NCBI RefSeq assembly: GCF_009650605.1
Contig: NZ_WAJT01000004.1
Location: 186,001-250,000 of the forward strand
Reading direction: 5' to 3'
Source of the DNA: Labrenzia sp. CE80
GTDB lineage: Bacteria > Pseudomonadota > Alphaproteobacteria > Rhizobiales > Stappiaceae
DNA: 64,000 bases
Below are positions 8,475 to 17,429 of this stretch, piece after piece. The notes beneath the pieces are model-generated. The model was given only the letters and a program-made list of their open reading frames with translations. It was not told the DNA's origin and searched no databases. Numbering within the stretch: position 1 is the first letter of the stretch; every line of letters begins with the position of its first letter. A program made the position numbers and the translations under genes.

Positions 8475-9576
8475 CAGCAAGACGACGGGTAGCATCGCGC
8501 CGGGGCCGAACCTTACGTTTGGCTGCAAATGCTCCGTCGCCGCGGCGCTTTTTGCCCGCGTTGTTTCCGGTTTGGGCAGCTACATAGGCCGAGATCCATT
8601 CGGCAGCCTTGGAACTCGGAATCCGCAGGTGCTTGCAGCGTGCCTTTGCCAAAAGCGAGAAGGCGTCGGTCGACAGGCCGGCTGATTGAGCGATGGCGAC
8701 GATCTGCTCAACGTCACCTTTAAAGACCGCGTTTCGTGCGCTGCCCGGTGCAACACGCGCCTGTTGACCAAGAAGGTCGGCTACGTGGGCGAGACGTTCG
8801 TCCTGAAGCATGAGAACGACGAGTTCGTTCAACGAGATTTCGTTTGCTTGCGCGTAGTCCCAGAGTGGCTTGCCGTCCAGCTGGTCAATATGGGCGCCGT
8901 GTTCCTTGCGCATCTCACGCAGCCGGGCAAGCTGGTCCAGGTCAGATTTGGACAGCACCCCGGTAATCAGCTTCTGCAAGCGCTTCTGGGTTGCACCGCG
9001 AACATGGGGCATAAGCATGGTGCAGACTGTCGGGGTGAGATCGGTGCGAAGGGCGAGATCTTCACGAAGCACGACATCCTGGACAGCATGGCGCACCAGC
9101 GCCTTCAACGCGATTTGTGAAAGGCGTATTTCCCGGTTGCCGGCCAGTATCCGGTGAACAACCTTTGATCCGCGCCTAACCAGTTTGTCGGAGACCCTGG
9201 TGTTGATATCTGTGCGTCTGGCAAGGACCTGAAGATGCTCGTCATTCAAGTCTTCTGCCAGCCGGAGGAGGTTCTCCGGGGTGAAGGCCGGGAATTTTTC
9301 AAGCACCGGAAGAGCAACGGAAATCTCGTCGCTTGCCAGTGTCATGGCCAGGTCGACAGGCGTACGGAGCTCTGAAGCGACCTTTCGGGACAACTGGATT
9401 CGATCAGGTTTGGGCGCGGTGCGGTATAGTAGCACCGCTATCTCGCCGAACATTTGCAGCTCCTCTTCGGAGCGTTTCTCGATGCCGCGGACGAGAATAT
9501 CTGTTAAGCCAAGCATCAGCGCACCGCGCGCTTCGGCGGTGTTTTCCTTTGCCATTTCAAGAAGCTGATAAAACAT
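8467..9576 (-). CDS. DUF2336 domain-containing protein
   Basis: The 369-residue protein is made of helical, HEAT-like repeats typical of DUF2336, with recurring leucine-rich units such as DLAMTLASDEISVALPVLEKFPAF and LAEDLNDEHLQVLARRTDINTRVSDKLVRRG. These proteins are common in alphaproteobacteria and have no settled function; no catalytic motif is visible. An ATG at 9588 is possible, but the ATG at 9576 has GGGGGA at the right distance and is preferred. The C-terminus is basic (KKRRGDG, KRKVRPRRDATRR). It converges on the PqiA-like gene with an 8-bp overlap, so neither has its own intergenic terminator. Confidence 0.85.
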   Translation of the reverse strand: MFYQLLEMAKENTAEARGALMLGLTDILVRGIEKRSEEELQMFGEIAVLLYRTAPKPDRIQLSRKVASELRTPVDLAMTLASDEISVALPVLEKFPAFTPENLLRLAEDLNDEHLQVLARRTDINTRVSDKLVRRGSKVVHRILAGNREIRLSQIALKALVRHAVQDVVLREDLALRTDLTPTVCTMLMPHVRGATQKRLQKLITGVLSKSDLDQLARLREMRKEHGAHIDQLDGKPLWDYAQANEISLNELVVLMLQDERLAHVADLLGQQARVAPGSARNAVFKGDVEQIVAIAQSAGLSTDAFSLLAKARCKHLRIPSSKAAEWISAYVAAQTGNNAGKKRRGDGAFAAKRKVRPRRDATRRLAAI

Positions 9577-9782
9577 CCAGTCCCCCATAGGCTGAACAGT
9601 ACAACTAGCCCTGTTAGAACTACGTTATGAAACATGGTGAATTTTTGGTTTCGGTCGGAACTTCTGTGCCTTTCAAACGTGATCACGGCTTGCATTTGCC
9701 TGCACGGCGTGAAAAGCCCTTGAAAGCTTCTGGCGGCTCCGCCAGCGCACGGTATCAAGAGTGAAATTGAGAAGGAACAGCC

Positions 9783-11345
9783 ATGCTGAACGGTAAGCAT
9801 TTGATTGATGGGGCCTGGGTCTCAGGTGGCGGGACTTTCCAGACGGTCAACCCGGCAACCGGAGAGGTTTTGCAAGCGGCCGTTCAAGATGCTGATTCTG
9901 AAACGGTCGCCAAGGCTGCCGAGGCTGCAGAACGTGCGTTTGCAGATTTCAGCAACACTTCGACTGCAGACCGGGCGAATTTCCTCAGGGCGATTGCGGA
10001 CGAGATCGAAGCGCGCGGAGCCGATCTGACAGAAATTGGATGCAAGGAGACGGCGCTCCCCGAAATGCGTCTGAACGGTGAGCGAGGCCGTACGACAGGT
10101 CAGCTTCGGCTGTTCGCGGACTGGATCGAGGAAGGCAGCTGTTTCGATGCACGGATAGACCGTGCAATGCCGGAGCGTCAACCGCTGCCACGGCCGGACA
10201 TCCGGCTGATGCTGAAGCCCATCGGTCCTGTCGGCGTCTTCGGCGCCTCGAACTTCCCACTGGCGTTTTCGACAGCAGGCGGGGATACGGCATCTGCACT
10301 TGCAGCAGGATGTCCTGTGGTTGTGAAGGGTCATCCGGCCCATGCCGGTACTGCTGAGATTGTTGCAGAAGCGATCCGTGTTGCGATTGAAAAGACGGGC
10401 ATGCCAAGCGGTACATTCGGTCTTGTCCAGGGTGCTAGCCAGGCTTCCGGCGGTGCTCTGGTAACGCATCCTCTGATCAAGGCCATTGGCTTTACCGGAT
10501 CCTTGCGCGGTGGTCGCGCTCTGTTTGATCTGGCTGTATCCCGACCGGAACCAATCCCGTTTTATGGTGAGCTTGGATCGATCAACCCGACCTTCCTGAT
10601 GCCTCAGGCGCTCGCGGCGCGCGCGGACGAGATTGCTGCCGGATGGGCTCAGTCCCTGACGATGGGCGTTGGACAGTTCTGCACCAATCCCGGTCTCGTC
10701 ATTGCCCTCGACGGGCCGGATTTGGATACGTTTTTTAAGGCTGCCTGCAAGGCGCTTGGGGATGTGCCGGCCCAGACCATGCTGACCGCAGGTATCGCCA
10801 AGGCATATGGGGCTGCAATAGCAACGCGCGAGCAAAACGGTAAGGCGACGGTCGCAATGAAAGGCGAGGGAACTGGCGGCGCTTGCGATGCAGCTCCGGT
10901 GGTCTTTGACGTCAGCTCCGAGGTGTGGCTGGAAAATCCCACCCTTCACGATGAAGTTTTCGGACCGGCGGCGGTTGTCTTGCGCTGTGCCGATGCGGCG
11001 GCGGTCATCAAGGTGGCTGAAGCTCTGGAGGGACAGCTAACCGCGACCTTCATCATGGATGATGCTGACCTGGAATCGGTCTCACCCCTGCTTCCAATCG
11101 TTGAGAGGAAGGTGGGTCGCTTGATCCGCAACAATTTCCCGACCGGCGTCGAGGTCAGTCATGCGATGATGCATGGCGGTCCTTATCCGGCGTCGACAGA
11201 TGTCCGCTCCACGTCGGTTGGAACAAAAGCAATAGAGCGCTTCCTGCGGCCGGTCTCCTACCAGAATTTCCTGTCTGACATGTTGCCGGAAGCCCTTCAG
11301 GATGGAACGGAAACCCCGCGCCTGGACAATGGCAAGCGGTCCTGA
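9783..11345 (+). CDS. Alpha-ketoglutarate semialdehyde dehydrogenase (NADP+)
   Basis: The 520-residue aldehyde dehydrogenase has N157 in GASNFPL, K182 in VVVKGHPAH, the general base E263 in FYGELGSINP and the nucleophile C300 in GVGQFCTNPG. The ELGSINP and QFCTNPG variants mark the alpha-ketoglutarate semialdehyde (2,5-dioxovalerate) group rather than betaine-aldehyde or succinate-semialdehyde enzymes. It oxidises the semialdehyde to alpha-ketoglutarate, the last step of hydroxyproline, glucarate/galactarate or pentose acid breakdown. An AAGGA site precedes the ATG and a terminator follows. No sugar-acid genes are adjacent; a hydroxyproline pair lies 20 kb away (30029-32316), which is a possible but unproven link. 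Confidence 0.87.
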   Translation: MLNGKHLIDGAWVSGGGTFQTVNPATGEVLQAAVQDADSETVAKAAEAAERAFADFSNTSTADRANFLRAIADEIEARGADLTEIGCKETALPEMRLNGERGRTTGQLRLFADWIEEGSCFDARIDRAMPERQPLPRPDIRLMLKPIGPVGVFGASNFPLAFSTAGGDTASALAAGCPVVVKGHPAHAGTAEIVAEAIRVAIEKTGMPSGTFGLVQGASQASGGALVTHPLIKAIGFTGSLRGGRALFDLAVSRPEPIPFYGELGSINPTFLMPQALAARADEIAAGWAQSLTMGVGQFCTNPGLVIALDGPDLDTFFKAACKALGDVPAQTMLTAGIAKAYGAAIATREQNGKATVAMKGEGTGGACDAAPVVFDVSSEVWLENPTLHDEVFGPAAVVLRCADAAAVIKVAEALEGQLTATFIMDDADLESVSPLLPIVERKVGRLIRNNFPTGVEVSHAMMHGGPYPASTDVRSTSVGTKAIERFLRPVSYQNFLSDMLPEALQDGTETPRLDNGKRS

Positions 11346-11373
11346 AGGCATATGCTTGGTTTGAATTAGGAGA

Positions 11374-11402
11374 GGGCGCATTGATATGCGCCCTTTTCTG
11401 TT
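11374..11402 (+). terminator. Terminator of the semialdehyde dehydrogenase gene
   Basis: A perfect 9-bp stem (AGGGCGCAT with ATGCGCCCT) with loop TGAT is followed by TTTCTGTTT. Confidence 0.85.
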
Positions 11403-11510
11403 TGTGTTTGGAACAGTTGCGCTACTTTGTGCGTCAAAGACGGGGTATTGCAACGCGTGAACGGAGTTGCGCAATTCACTCCGATCAGACAAGCCACCGG
11501 ATTTGGATGA

Positions 11511-13892
11511 ATGACAGTTTCAGCCCGCATTTGTGCAATTGCCTTTCTTCTGTTTGCCTGCGTGGTGTTGCCGCCCGTTTCTTTTGCGCAAGGCATCCCG
11601 CTTACCGGGTCCGCGACTTCTTCGGACAGTTCCGGGGATGCAAGTGACACGGCGAACGCTGAGCCGACGCTGGATGCGGCCAGTGAAGCCTTAATAAAGG
11701 TTCTGCAGAACCCGGAGAGTCGCGATGCGCTGATCCAGCGTCTGAAAGAGCTGCCTTCAGATCAAACCGGCAAGACGAGCGCAAGCGGTGACGCTAAAGC
11801 GGGCGGCGATGGGTCTGCTAGCGCTTCGGAGACCGATGGGGATGCCTCGGCGACAGGCAATGATCAGACCTTTGCCGTTCGCCTTGGGCAGTACACGCGT
11901 TCTGCTGTCGACAGTGCAGGTGCGAGCTTCGCGCGCGTCCGGCACGCTCTGAATGGTTTGGTGCTTCTGGCGAACGGCGACGTTCAGGTGCGCTGGGATA
12001 AAGCCCGACAGGCGACGATTGAGGTTGTTCTGGTTCTGGGAGTTGCCTTTGTCGTTTTCCTGCTGGGGCAGCGCTTGCTTCACATGTTCTTCCAGCGCTA
12101 CTTGCTCAAGGCGCAATATGGCGGCGTGGTTATGCGCGTCTTCCTGCTGGTTGCCACCACCGTTGCAGATCTCCTCACGATCGGGGCGGGCTGGGCCGCC
12201 GGCAACAGCGCTGCGCTTTTCACATTCGGAGGTCTTGAGAGTGGCGCGTCCCTGCTCGAGAGCCTTGCGCTGAACGCATTTCTGATGACTGGGGTTGCCA
12301 AAGTCGGGCTTCGGTTCGTGTTCGCGCCGGAGCGGCCCATGCTGCGGCTTTTGCCTTTCGATGACGCGTCCGCGCGTTACTGGGCGAAACGCCTCGGTTT
12401 CGTCGTATCCTTCTTTGGATACGGCCAGATGCTGGGTGTACCGGTGGCCAACCTCACCGTGTCATTCGTCGTTGGCAACGCGGTTCGGGTCCTTGTGGTG
12501 CTTCTCGCCGCGGTATTCCTCCTCGCGCTCGTTCGCAAAAACAGCCGCCAGGTTGCGGATGGCATCAAGACTTATGGCCGGAACCTCTCCAGCGATCTGG
12601 CGCAACGGATCTTGGTCGGGGTGGCCGACGTCTGGCATTGGCCTGCATATCTCTACATCCTGATGGTGCTTGGTGTCTGGGTGTCTCGCCCATTTGATGC
12701 GGTGGCCATCGTCATGCAGGCCACCGGCTATTCGATCCTGACGATCATGGGCGGTTTCCTGGTGTCATTGACCATGACGCGGGCAATCACCGGAGGCATT
12801 AGGCTTCCGGAAGACGTGCGTGCGAAACTTCCCGCGCTTGAAACACGGCTGAATACCTTCTTGCCGCGGATCCTGAAGATTTTGCGTTTTGTCGTCTTCG
12901 CCCTGACGGTTCTGGTTCTGCTCGAAATCTGGGGCGTTTTGAGCCTGAGCAACTGGCTGACGTCGCCGCGCGGTGTTGAGCTGCTGGGACGTTACGGTTC
13001 CGCGGCGCTGGTGCTCCTGGTCACCTTCGCCATCTGGCTTGCGGTCATGTCATGGGTTGACCTCAGGCTGCGTGAGCACGCGGGCTACGTGGTGACCGCG
13101 CGTGTTCGGACGCTGTTCCAGTTGTTCCGCAATGCATTCACAGTCGTGATCATCGTGATGGCGGCGTTGCTGTCTCTGTCGGAAATTGGCGTCGATATCG
13201 CGCCGTTGATTGCTGGCGCAGGTGTCGTGGGTCTTGCCTTCTCGTTTGGTGCACAGACCCTGGTCAAGGACATTATCACGGGTGCTTTCATCCAGATCGA
13301 GAATGCCATCAACGAGGGGGATGTGGTCACCGTCGGAGGTGTCACAGGGACCGTCGAACGACTAACCGTCCGCTCTGTTCGCATGCGCGATCTGGAAGGC
13401 ACGACACACATCGTGCCGTTCTCTTCGGTCGATATGGTTTCCAATTTTATGCGCGACTTTTCCTACCATGTCGCGATCATTGGCGTTTCCTACGATACGG
13501 ACATCAAGCACGCCAAGGCAGCGCTGTTGGAGGCATTCCACCGATTGCAGCAAAGCGAGTACGGTGGCCGGATCATTGGCGATCTGGAGATGCATGGCGT
13601 CACCAACTTTGGCGATAGCGCGATTGATATCCGCGTGCGGATCAAGACCACGCCCGGAGATCAATGGTCGACCGGGCGCGCTTACAACGAGTTCGTGAAG
13701 GAAGTCTTCGACGAGCTGGGCATCGAGATTCCATTCCCGCAGGTGACATATCATTCGGCGGTGCCTGCTGCTCCTCCGGAGGCTGGTGTCCTGTCTCCGG
13801 CCGACGGAGGGACAAAGAGCCAGGGTCAGGTGAAATCGAGAAAGATGCCGGATATCCCGGCACTGGATACCTCCATCGCACCAGATGAATAA
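11511..13892 (+). CDS. Large MscS-family mechanosensitive channel
   Basis: The 793-residue protein has a signal peptide (FLLFACVVLPPVSFAQG), a periplasmic region rich in Ser/Asp/Gly (to about 125), and then many membrane segments. The C-terminal MscS core holds the pore helix (GVGLAFSFGAQTLVKDIITG) and the beta domain (GDVVTVGGVTGTVERLTVRSVRMRD). At roughly 800 residues it belongs with the bigger YbiO/MscM-like members, not the 286-residue MscS. It would release solutes on hypo-osmotic shock from the inner membrane. It is a single gene with its own terminator. The channel call is firm; gating properties are not deducible. Confidence 0.9.
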   Translation: MTVSARICAIAFLLFACVVLPPVSFAQGIPLTGSATSSDSSGDASDTANAEPTLDAASEALIKVLQNPESRDALIQRLKELPSDQTGKTSASGDAKAGGDGSASASETDGDASATGNDQTFAVRLGQYTRSAVDSAGASFARVRHALNGLVLLANGDVQVRWDKARQATIEVVLVLGVAFVVFLLGQRLLHMFFQRYLLKAQYGGVVMRVFLLVATTVADLLTIGAGWAAGNSAALFTFGGLESGASLLESLALNAFLMTGVAKVGLRFVFAPERPMLRLLPFDDASARYWAKRLGFVVSFFGYGQMLGVPVANLTVSFVVGNAVRVLVVLLAAVFLLALVRKNSRQVADGIKTYGRNLSSDLAQRILVGVADVWHWPAYLYILMVLGVWVSRPFDAVAIVMQATGYSILTIMGGFLVSLTMTRAITGGIRLPEDVRAKLPALETRLNTFLPRILKILRFVVFALTVLVLLEIWGVLSLSNWLTSPRGVELLGRYGSAALVLLVTFAIWLAVMSWVDLRLREHAGYVVTARVRTLFQLFRNAFTVVIIVMAALLSLSEIGVDIAPLIAGAGVVGLAFSFGAQTLVKDIITGAFIQIENAINEGDVVTVGGVTGTVERLTVRSVRMRDLEGTTHIVPFSSVDMVSNFMRDFSYHVAIIGVSYDTDIKHAKAALLEAFHRLQQSEYGGRIIGDLEMHGVTNFGDSAIDIRVRIKTTPGDQWSTGRAYNEFVKEVFDELGIEIPFPQVTYHSAVPAAPPEAGVLSPADGGTKSQGQVKSRKMPDIPALDTSIAPDE

Positions 13893-13920
13893 TGCATGCA
13901 TTGTTGAAGGTGATAAAAAA

Positions 13921-13948
13921 ACGCCTCTGGATGCCAGTGGCGGTTTTT
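13921..13948 (+). terminator. Terminator of the MscS-family gene
   Basis: A stem pairing CGCC and CTGG with CCAG and GGCG around ATG, with one T-T mismatch, is followed by TTTTTG. Confidence 0.8.
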
Positions 13949-13959
13949 GTTTGATTGAA

Positions 13960-13985
13960 TTTCGTAAAGTTTCGTTTTATTTTCG
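13960..13985 (+). promoter_or_regulatory. Phased TTTCG repeats upstream of glpD (DeoR/GlpR-type operator candidate)
   Basis: Three TTTCG words start at 13960, 13970 and 13981, about one helical turn apart, 58-83 bp before glpD. Phased CGAAA/TTTCG repeats are a known operator style for DeoR-family sugar-phosphate repressors such as GlpR. The repeats are seen; the regulator is inferred, as no glpR lies in the window. Confidence 0.45.
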
Positions 13986-14042
13986 CTTTCAGGGATAAAT
14001 CGCGTTTGTGAGCGCGAGCAAAAGGCTCCGGGAGAGAAGTGA

Positions 14043-15566
14043 ATGACGCCCGATTATGATCTCGTGGTGATCGGCGGTGGGATCAATGGCACCGGTATCG
14101 CGCGCGACGCAGTTGGCCGGGGAGCATCGGTTCTTCTGGCGGAAATGGGCGATCTCGCCGGGGCAACCTCCTCTGCGTCCACGAAGTTGATCCACGGCGG
14201 ATTACGGTATCTCGAGTACTATGAGTTCGACCTGGTGCGCAAAGCCTTGAAAGAACGCGAGGTGCTCTGGCGGGCCGCGCCGCACATCATCTGGCCGTTG
14301 CGCTTCATCCTGCCTCATCACAAGGAACTGCGCCCTGCCTGGCTGCTGCGTGTTGGGCTTTTCCTCTATGACCACCTTGGTGGCCGCAAGCTCCTGCCAG
14401 CGACCAAGACGGTCAAGCTGGATCAACCGCCGTTCTCCCATGGCCTCAAGGCCATGTTTAAAAAGGGCTTTGAGTATTCCGACTGTTGGGTCGAAGATGC
14501 GCGCATGGTGGTCCTAAATGCACGCGATGCAGCTGACCGGGGTGCGGAAATCCTGACGCGCACCAAGTGTGTGAATGCGCGCCGCGAAGGCGGCTTGTGG
14601 GCAGTGGTCCTCTGCGATCTTGAAAGCGGAGAGGAACGTACGGTAACAGCGAAGGCCCTGGTCAACGCGGCCGGGCCGTGGGTTGCTGACATGCTGTCGG
14701 GTGTCGTCGGTGCGAACCGGACCTCCAACGTGCGTCTGGTCAAGGGCAGCCACATCGTGGTCCGCCGGCTGTTTGATCACGACCGCTGTTTCATTTTCCA
14801 AAATGGTGACGGCCGGATCATCTTTGCCATTCCCTATGAGCGCGAGTTCACGCTGATCGGAACGACAGACGTCGACTATGACGCCGATCCGGGCGAGGTG
14901 AAGATTTCGGATGGCGAGGTGGAGTACCTTTGCCAGTCTGTGAGCGAGTATCTTGAGACCGCGGTAACGCCGGAAGATGTGATCCACACCTATTCCGGTG
15001 TGCGCCCGCTTTACGATGACGGTGCCGAAGACGCCAAGGCCGCAACACGTGACTACGTGCTGGAGCTTGAGGGCGGCGAGGACGACCGCGCTGCCCTGCT
15101 TTCGGTTTTCGGCGGCAAGATCACGACCTACCGGAAACTGGCGGAACAGGTGCTCGAGAAACTCGAACCATTCCTGCGCTTCAAGCGTGGCGTCTGGACA
15201 GCTTATGCGCCGTTGCCGGGCGGTGATTTCGGTCCGCTTGATTTCGATGCCCAGGTGAGTTCGCTCGAGGCCGATTTCCCCTTCCTTGCGAAAGCTCATG
15301 CCGAGCGTCTGGTCCGCGCCTATGGAACCGATGCACGCCTGTTCCTGGGAGATGCCAAAAGAGCAGAGGATCTTGGCACGTGTTTCGGGGCAGATCTGTA
15401 CGAACCTGAAGTGCGCTGGTTGATTGATCGGGAATGGGCGCGCGCCGCAGAAGACATTTTGTGGCGCCGGTCGAAGCTGGGTCTGCATTTCTCCGAGACT
15501 GAAACAGCTGCTCTCGAGGCATTCATCAAGCGCTATCTTGCGGAAAAAGCCGAAGTTGCTGCATAA
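14043..15566 (+). CDS. glpD: Aerobic glycerol-3-phosphate dehydrogenase GlpD
   Basis: The 507-residue flavoprotein has the FAD-binding dinucleotide fold at its N-terminus (DLVVIGGGINGTGIARDAVGRG) and the GlpD signature SASTKLIHGGLRYLEYYEF. The substrate-domain motif YSGVRPLYDDG and the C-terminal helical cap are present. It oxidises glycerol 3-phosphate to dihydroxyacetone phosphate at the inner membrane and feeds electrons to quinone. glpK follows after 67 bp, so the two form a catabolic operon. The start ATG has GGGAGAGAAG upstream. No facilitator glpF or other glp gene is next to it. Confidence 0.95.
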   Translation: MTPDYDLVVIGGGINGTGIARDAVGRGASVLLAEMGDLAGATSSASTKLIHGGLRYLEYYEFDLVRKALKEREVLWRAAPHIIWPLRFILPHHKELRPAWLLRVGLFLYDHLGGRKLLPATKTVKLDQPPFSHGLKAMFKKGFEYSDCWVEDARMVVLNARDAADRGAEILTRTKCVNARREGGLWAVVLCDLESGEERTVTAKALVNAAGPWVADMLSGVVGANRTSNVRLVKGSHIVVRRLFDHDRCFIFQNGDGRIIFAIPYEREFTLIGTTDVDYDADPGEVKISDGEVEYLCQSVSEYLETAVTPEDVIHTYSGVRPLYDDGAEDAKAATRDYVLELEGGEDDRAALLSVFGGKITTYRKLAEQVLEKLEPFLRFKRGVWTAYAPLPGGDFGPLDFDAQVSSLEADFPFLAKAHAERLVRAYGTDARLFLGDAKRAEDLGTCFGADLYEPEVRWLIDREWARAAEDILWRRSKLGLHFSETETAALEAFIKRYLAEKAEVAA

Positions 15567-15633
15567 AACCAACAAGACAGAGGTGATCTGCGTTTTCTGC
15601 GACAGGTCCCCATCCACATAGGGAGAAGTTGCC

Positions 15634-17133
15634 ATGGCGGGTGCCATTCTGGCCATCGATCAGGGAACGACGTCCAGTCGTGCGATCGTGTTTGGTAGTG
15701 ACTTTCAGCCGATCAGCGTCGGTCAGATGGAATTCAAGCAGCATTTTCCGAAATCCGGATGGGTTGAGCACGACCCAGAGGACCTGTGGTCGACGACTGC
15801 CGCTGTGTGCCGCGAGGCATTGGAGCGCGCCCATGTGTCCGTCGCGGATATCGCAGCCATCGGCATCACCAACCAGCGGGAAACCGTTGTCATTTGGGAC
15901 CGGAAGACAGGCAAGGCCGTTTACAACGCCATCGTCTGGCAGGATCGCCGTACGTCTGAGTTCTGCTCCAAGTTGCGCAAGGACGGTCATGAGGCGCTGT
16001 TCACCGAAAAAACGGGCCTCTTGCTCGATCCCTATTTTTCCGGGACAAAAGTCGCTTGGATCCTCGATCATGTCGAGGGTGTTCGCGAGCGCGCAGAGCG
16101 CGGCGAATTGGCCTTCGGGACGGTCGACAGCTGGCTGATCTGGCATCTGACTGGCGGCGAGCGTCATGTCACGGACGCGACCAATGCGTCCCGGACGCTG
16201 CTCTTCAACATCCACGACAATGTTTGGGACGAGGACCTGTGCCGGTTGCTGGGCGTTCCCATGTCCATGTTGCCGGAGGTTTGCGATTGTGCCGATGATT
16301 TCGGCATGACCCGCGCGGATCTCTTTGGCAAGCCCTTGCCGATCCTGGGCGTTGCCGGTGATCAACAAGCGGCGACCGTTGGTCAGGCCTGTTTCGAGCC
16401 AGGCATGGTCAAGTCGACTTATGGCACCGGTTGCTTTGCCTTGATCAACACGGGCGACAGCCCGGTGGCGTCACGCAATCGGCTCCTGACCACCATTGCC
16501 TATCGCCTGAACGGTAAGCCGACCTATGCGCTGGAAGGTTCGATCTTCGTTGCGGGCGCGGCCGTGCAATGGCTGCGTGACGGCCTTGGCCTGATCTCCT
16601 CGGCAGAAGAGACGCAGGGGCTTGCGGAGAAGGCGGACCGGGAGCAGCCGATTTACATGGTGCCGGCTTTTGTTGGTCTTGGCGCTCCTCATTGGGACGC
16701 GGATGCGCGCGGCGCCATCTATGGGCTCACCCGCGCCACCGGGCCCGCGGATTTCGCGCGGGCGGCGCTTGAAAGCGTTGGCTATCAGACCTGTGATCTG
16801 ATCGATGCCATGCAGGCTGACTGGAGCGCCCAAGGCGAGACAGTGCTGCGGGTTGATGGCGGCATGACCGCCTCTGACTGGACCATGCAGTTCCTCGCCG
16901 ACATTCTCGGAGCGCCGGTCGATCGGCCAAGTGTGGCCGAAACGACTGCGCTTGGCGCGGCTTGGCTGGCGGGATCACGCGCAAGTGTTTGGCCTGGGCA
17001 GGAGGAATTCTCCTCCAGATGGCACCTGGACAGAAGATTTTCCCCTGTCATGGCGAAAAGTGAACGTGATCATCTTCTCGCTGGCTGGCGTGACGCCGTC
17101 CGCCGTACGCGCTCGACCTCTTCGGAAGCGTGA
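15634..17133 (+). CDS. glpK: Glycerol kinase GlpK
   Basis: The 499-residue FGGY-family kinase shows the N-terminal phosphate loop AIDQGTTSSRAIVF, the glycerol-binding NQRE, the VDSWLIWHLTGG motif and C-terminal LRVDGGMTASDWTMQFLADIL. It phosphorylates glycerol to glycerol 3-phosphate, the substrate of the upstream glpD product. Length is standard. The ATG is preceded by AGGGAGAAG. An unusually good inverted repeat without T-tract (17198-17226) lies about 65 bp after the stop. Confidence 0.96.
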   Translation: MAGAILAIDQGTTSSRAIVFGSDFQPISVGQMEFKQHFPKSGWVEHDPEDLWSTTAAVCREALERAHVSVADIAAIGITNQRETVVIWDRKTGKAVYNAIVWQDRRTSEFCSKLRKDGHEALFTEKTGLLLDPYFSGTKVAWILDHVEGVRERAERGELAFGTVDSWLIWHLTGGERHVTDATNASRTLLFNIHDNVWDEDLCRLLGVPMSMLPEVCDCADDFGMTRADLFGKPLPILGVAGDQQAATVGQACFEPGMVKSTYGTGCFALINTGDSPVASRNRLLTTIAYRLNGKPTYALEGSIFVAGAAVQWLRDGLGLISSAEETQGLAEKADREQPIYMVPAFVGLGAPHWDADARGAIYGLTRATGPADFARAALESVGYQTCDLIDAMQADWSAQGETVLRVDGGMTASDWTMQFLADILGAPVDRPSVAETTALGAAWLAGSRASVWPGQEEFSSRWHLDRRFSPVMAKSERDHLLAGWRDAVRRTRSTSSEA

Positions 17134-17429
17134 TGGTTTGCCATCGCACGCAGGTCGGTATAATGCCAATAAATACAGTCGTTTAATTGTCAGTGGCGAA
17201 CAGGTTTCCATAAGGGAAACCTGTTCTGCTTGAATGGGGTTCAGCGTAGTCTTTATTACGGCAGTGACCCTTACCTAGTGAAAATATTTCAAAAAGAGCC
17301 ATAAATTCGAAATTTTTCTGCTGTTGATTTTACAGAAAAAACGGCCTTAGTTTGCCCCTGTCCGAGACACCTCCAAGCCACATTTCATGATGGCAAAGTG
17401 TCTGGATTCTTCATCAAGGGGAGAACAGT
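17134..17429. other. Intergenic region glpK / dppA-like gene
   Basis: This 296-bp stretch holds a 12-bp inverted repeat at 17198-17226 and then an AT-rich stretch (17275-17345) that probably includes the promoter of the peptide importer operon. I see no gene. Confidence 0.45.
17198..17226. repeat. Perfect 12-bp inverted repeat
   Basis: GAACAGGTTTCC and GGAAACCTGTTC are separated by 5 nt. It may end the glpDK transcript, but no T-run follows on either strand, so it could instead be an operator for the downstream importer. Confidence 0.6.

Noticed and set aside
14514..15656. 380-codon minus-strand frame
   Set aside because: Shadow of glpD; no ribosome site and no recognisable motif.
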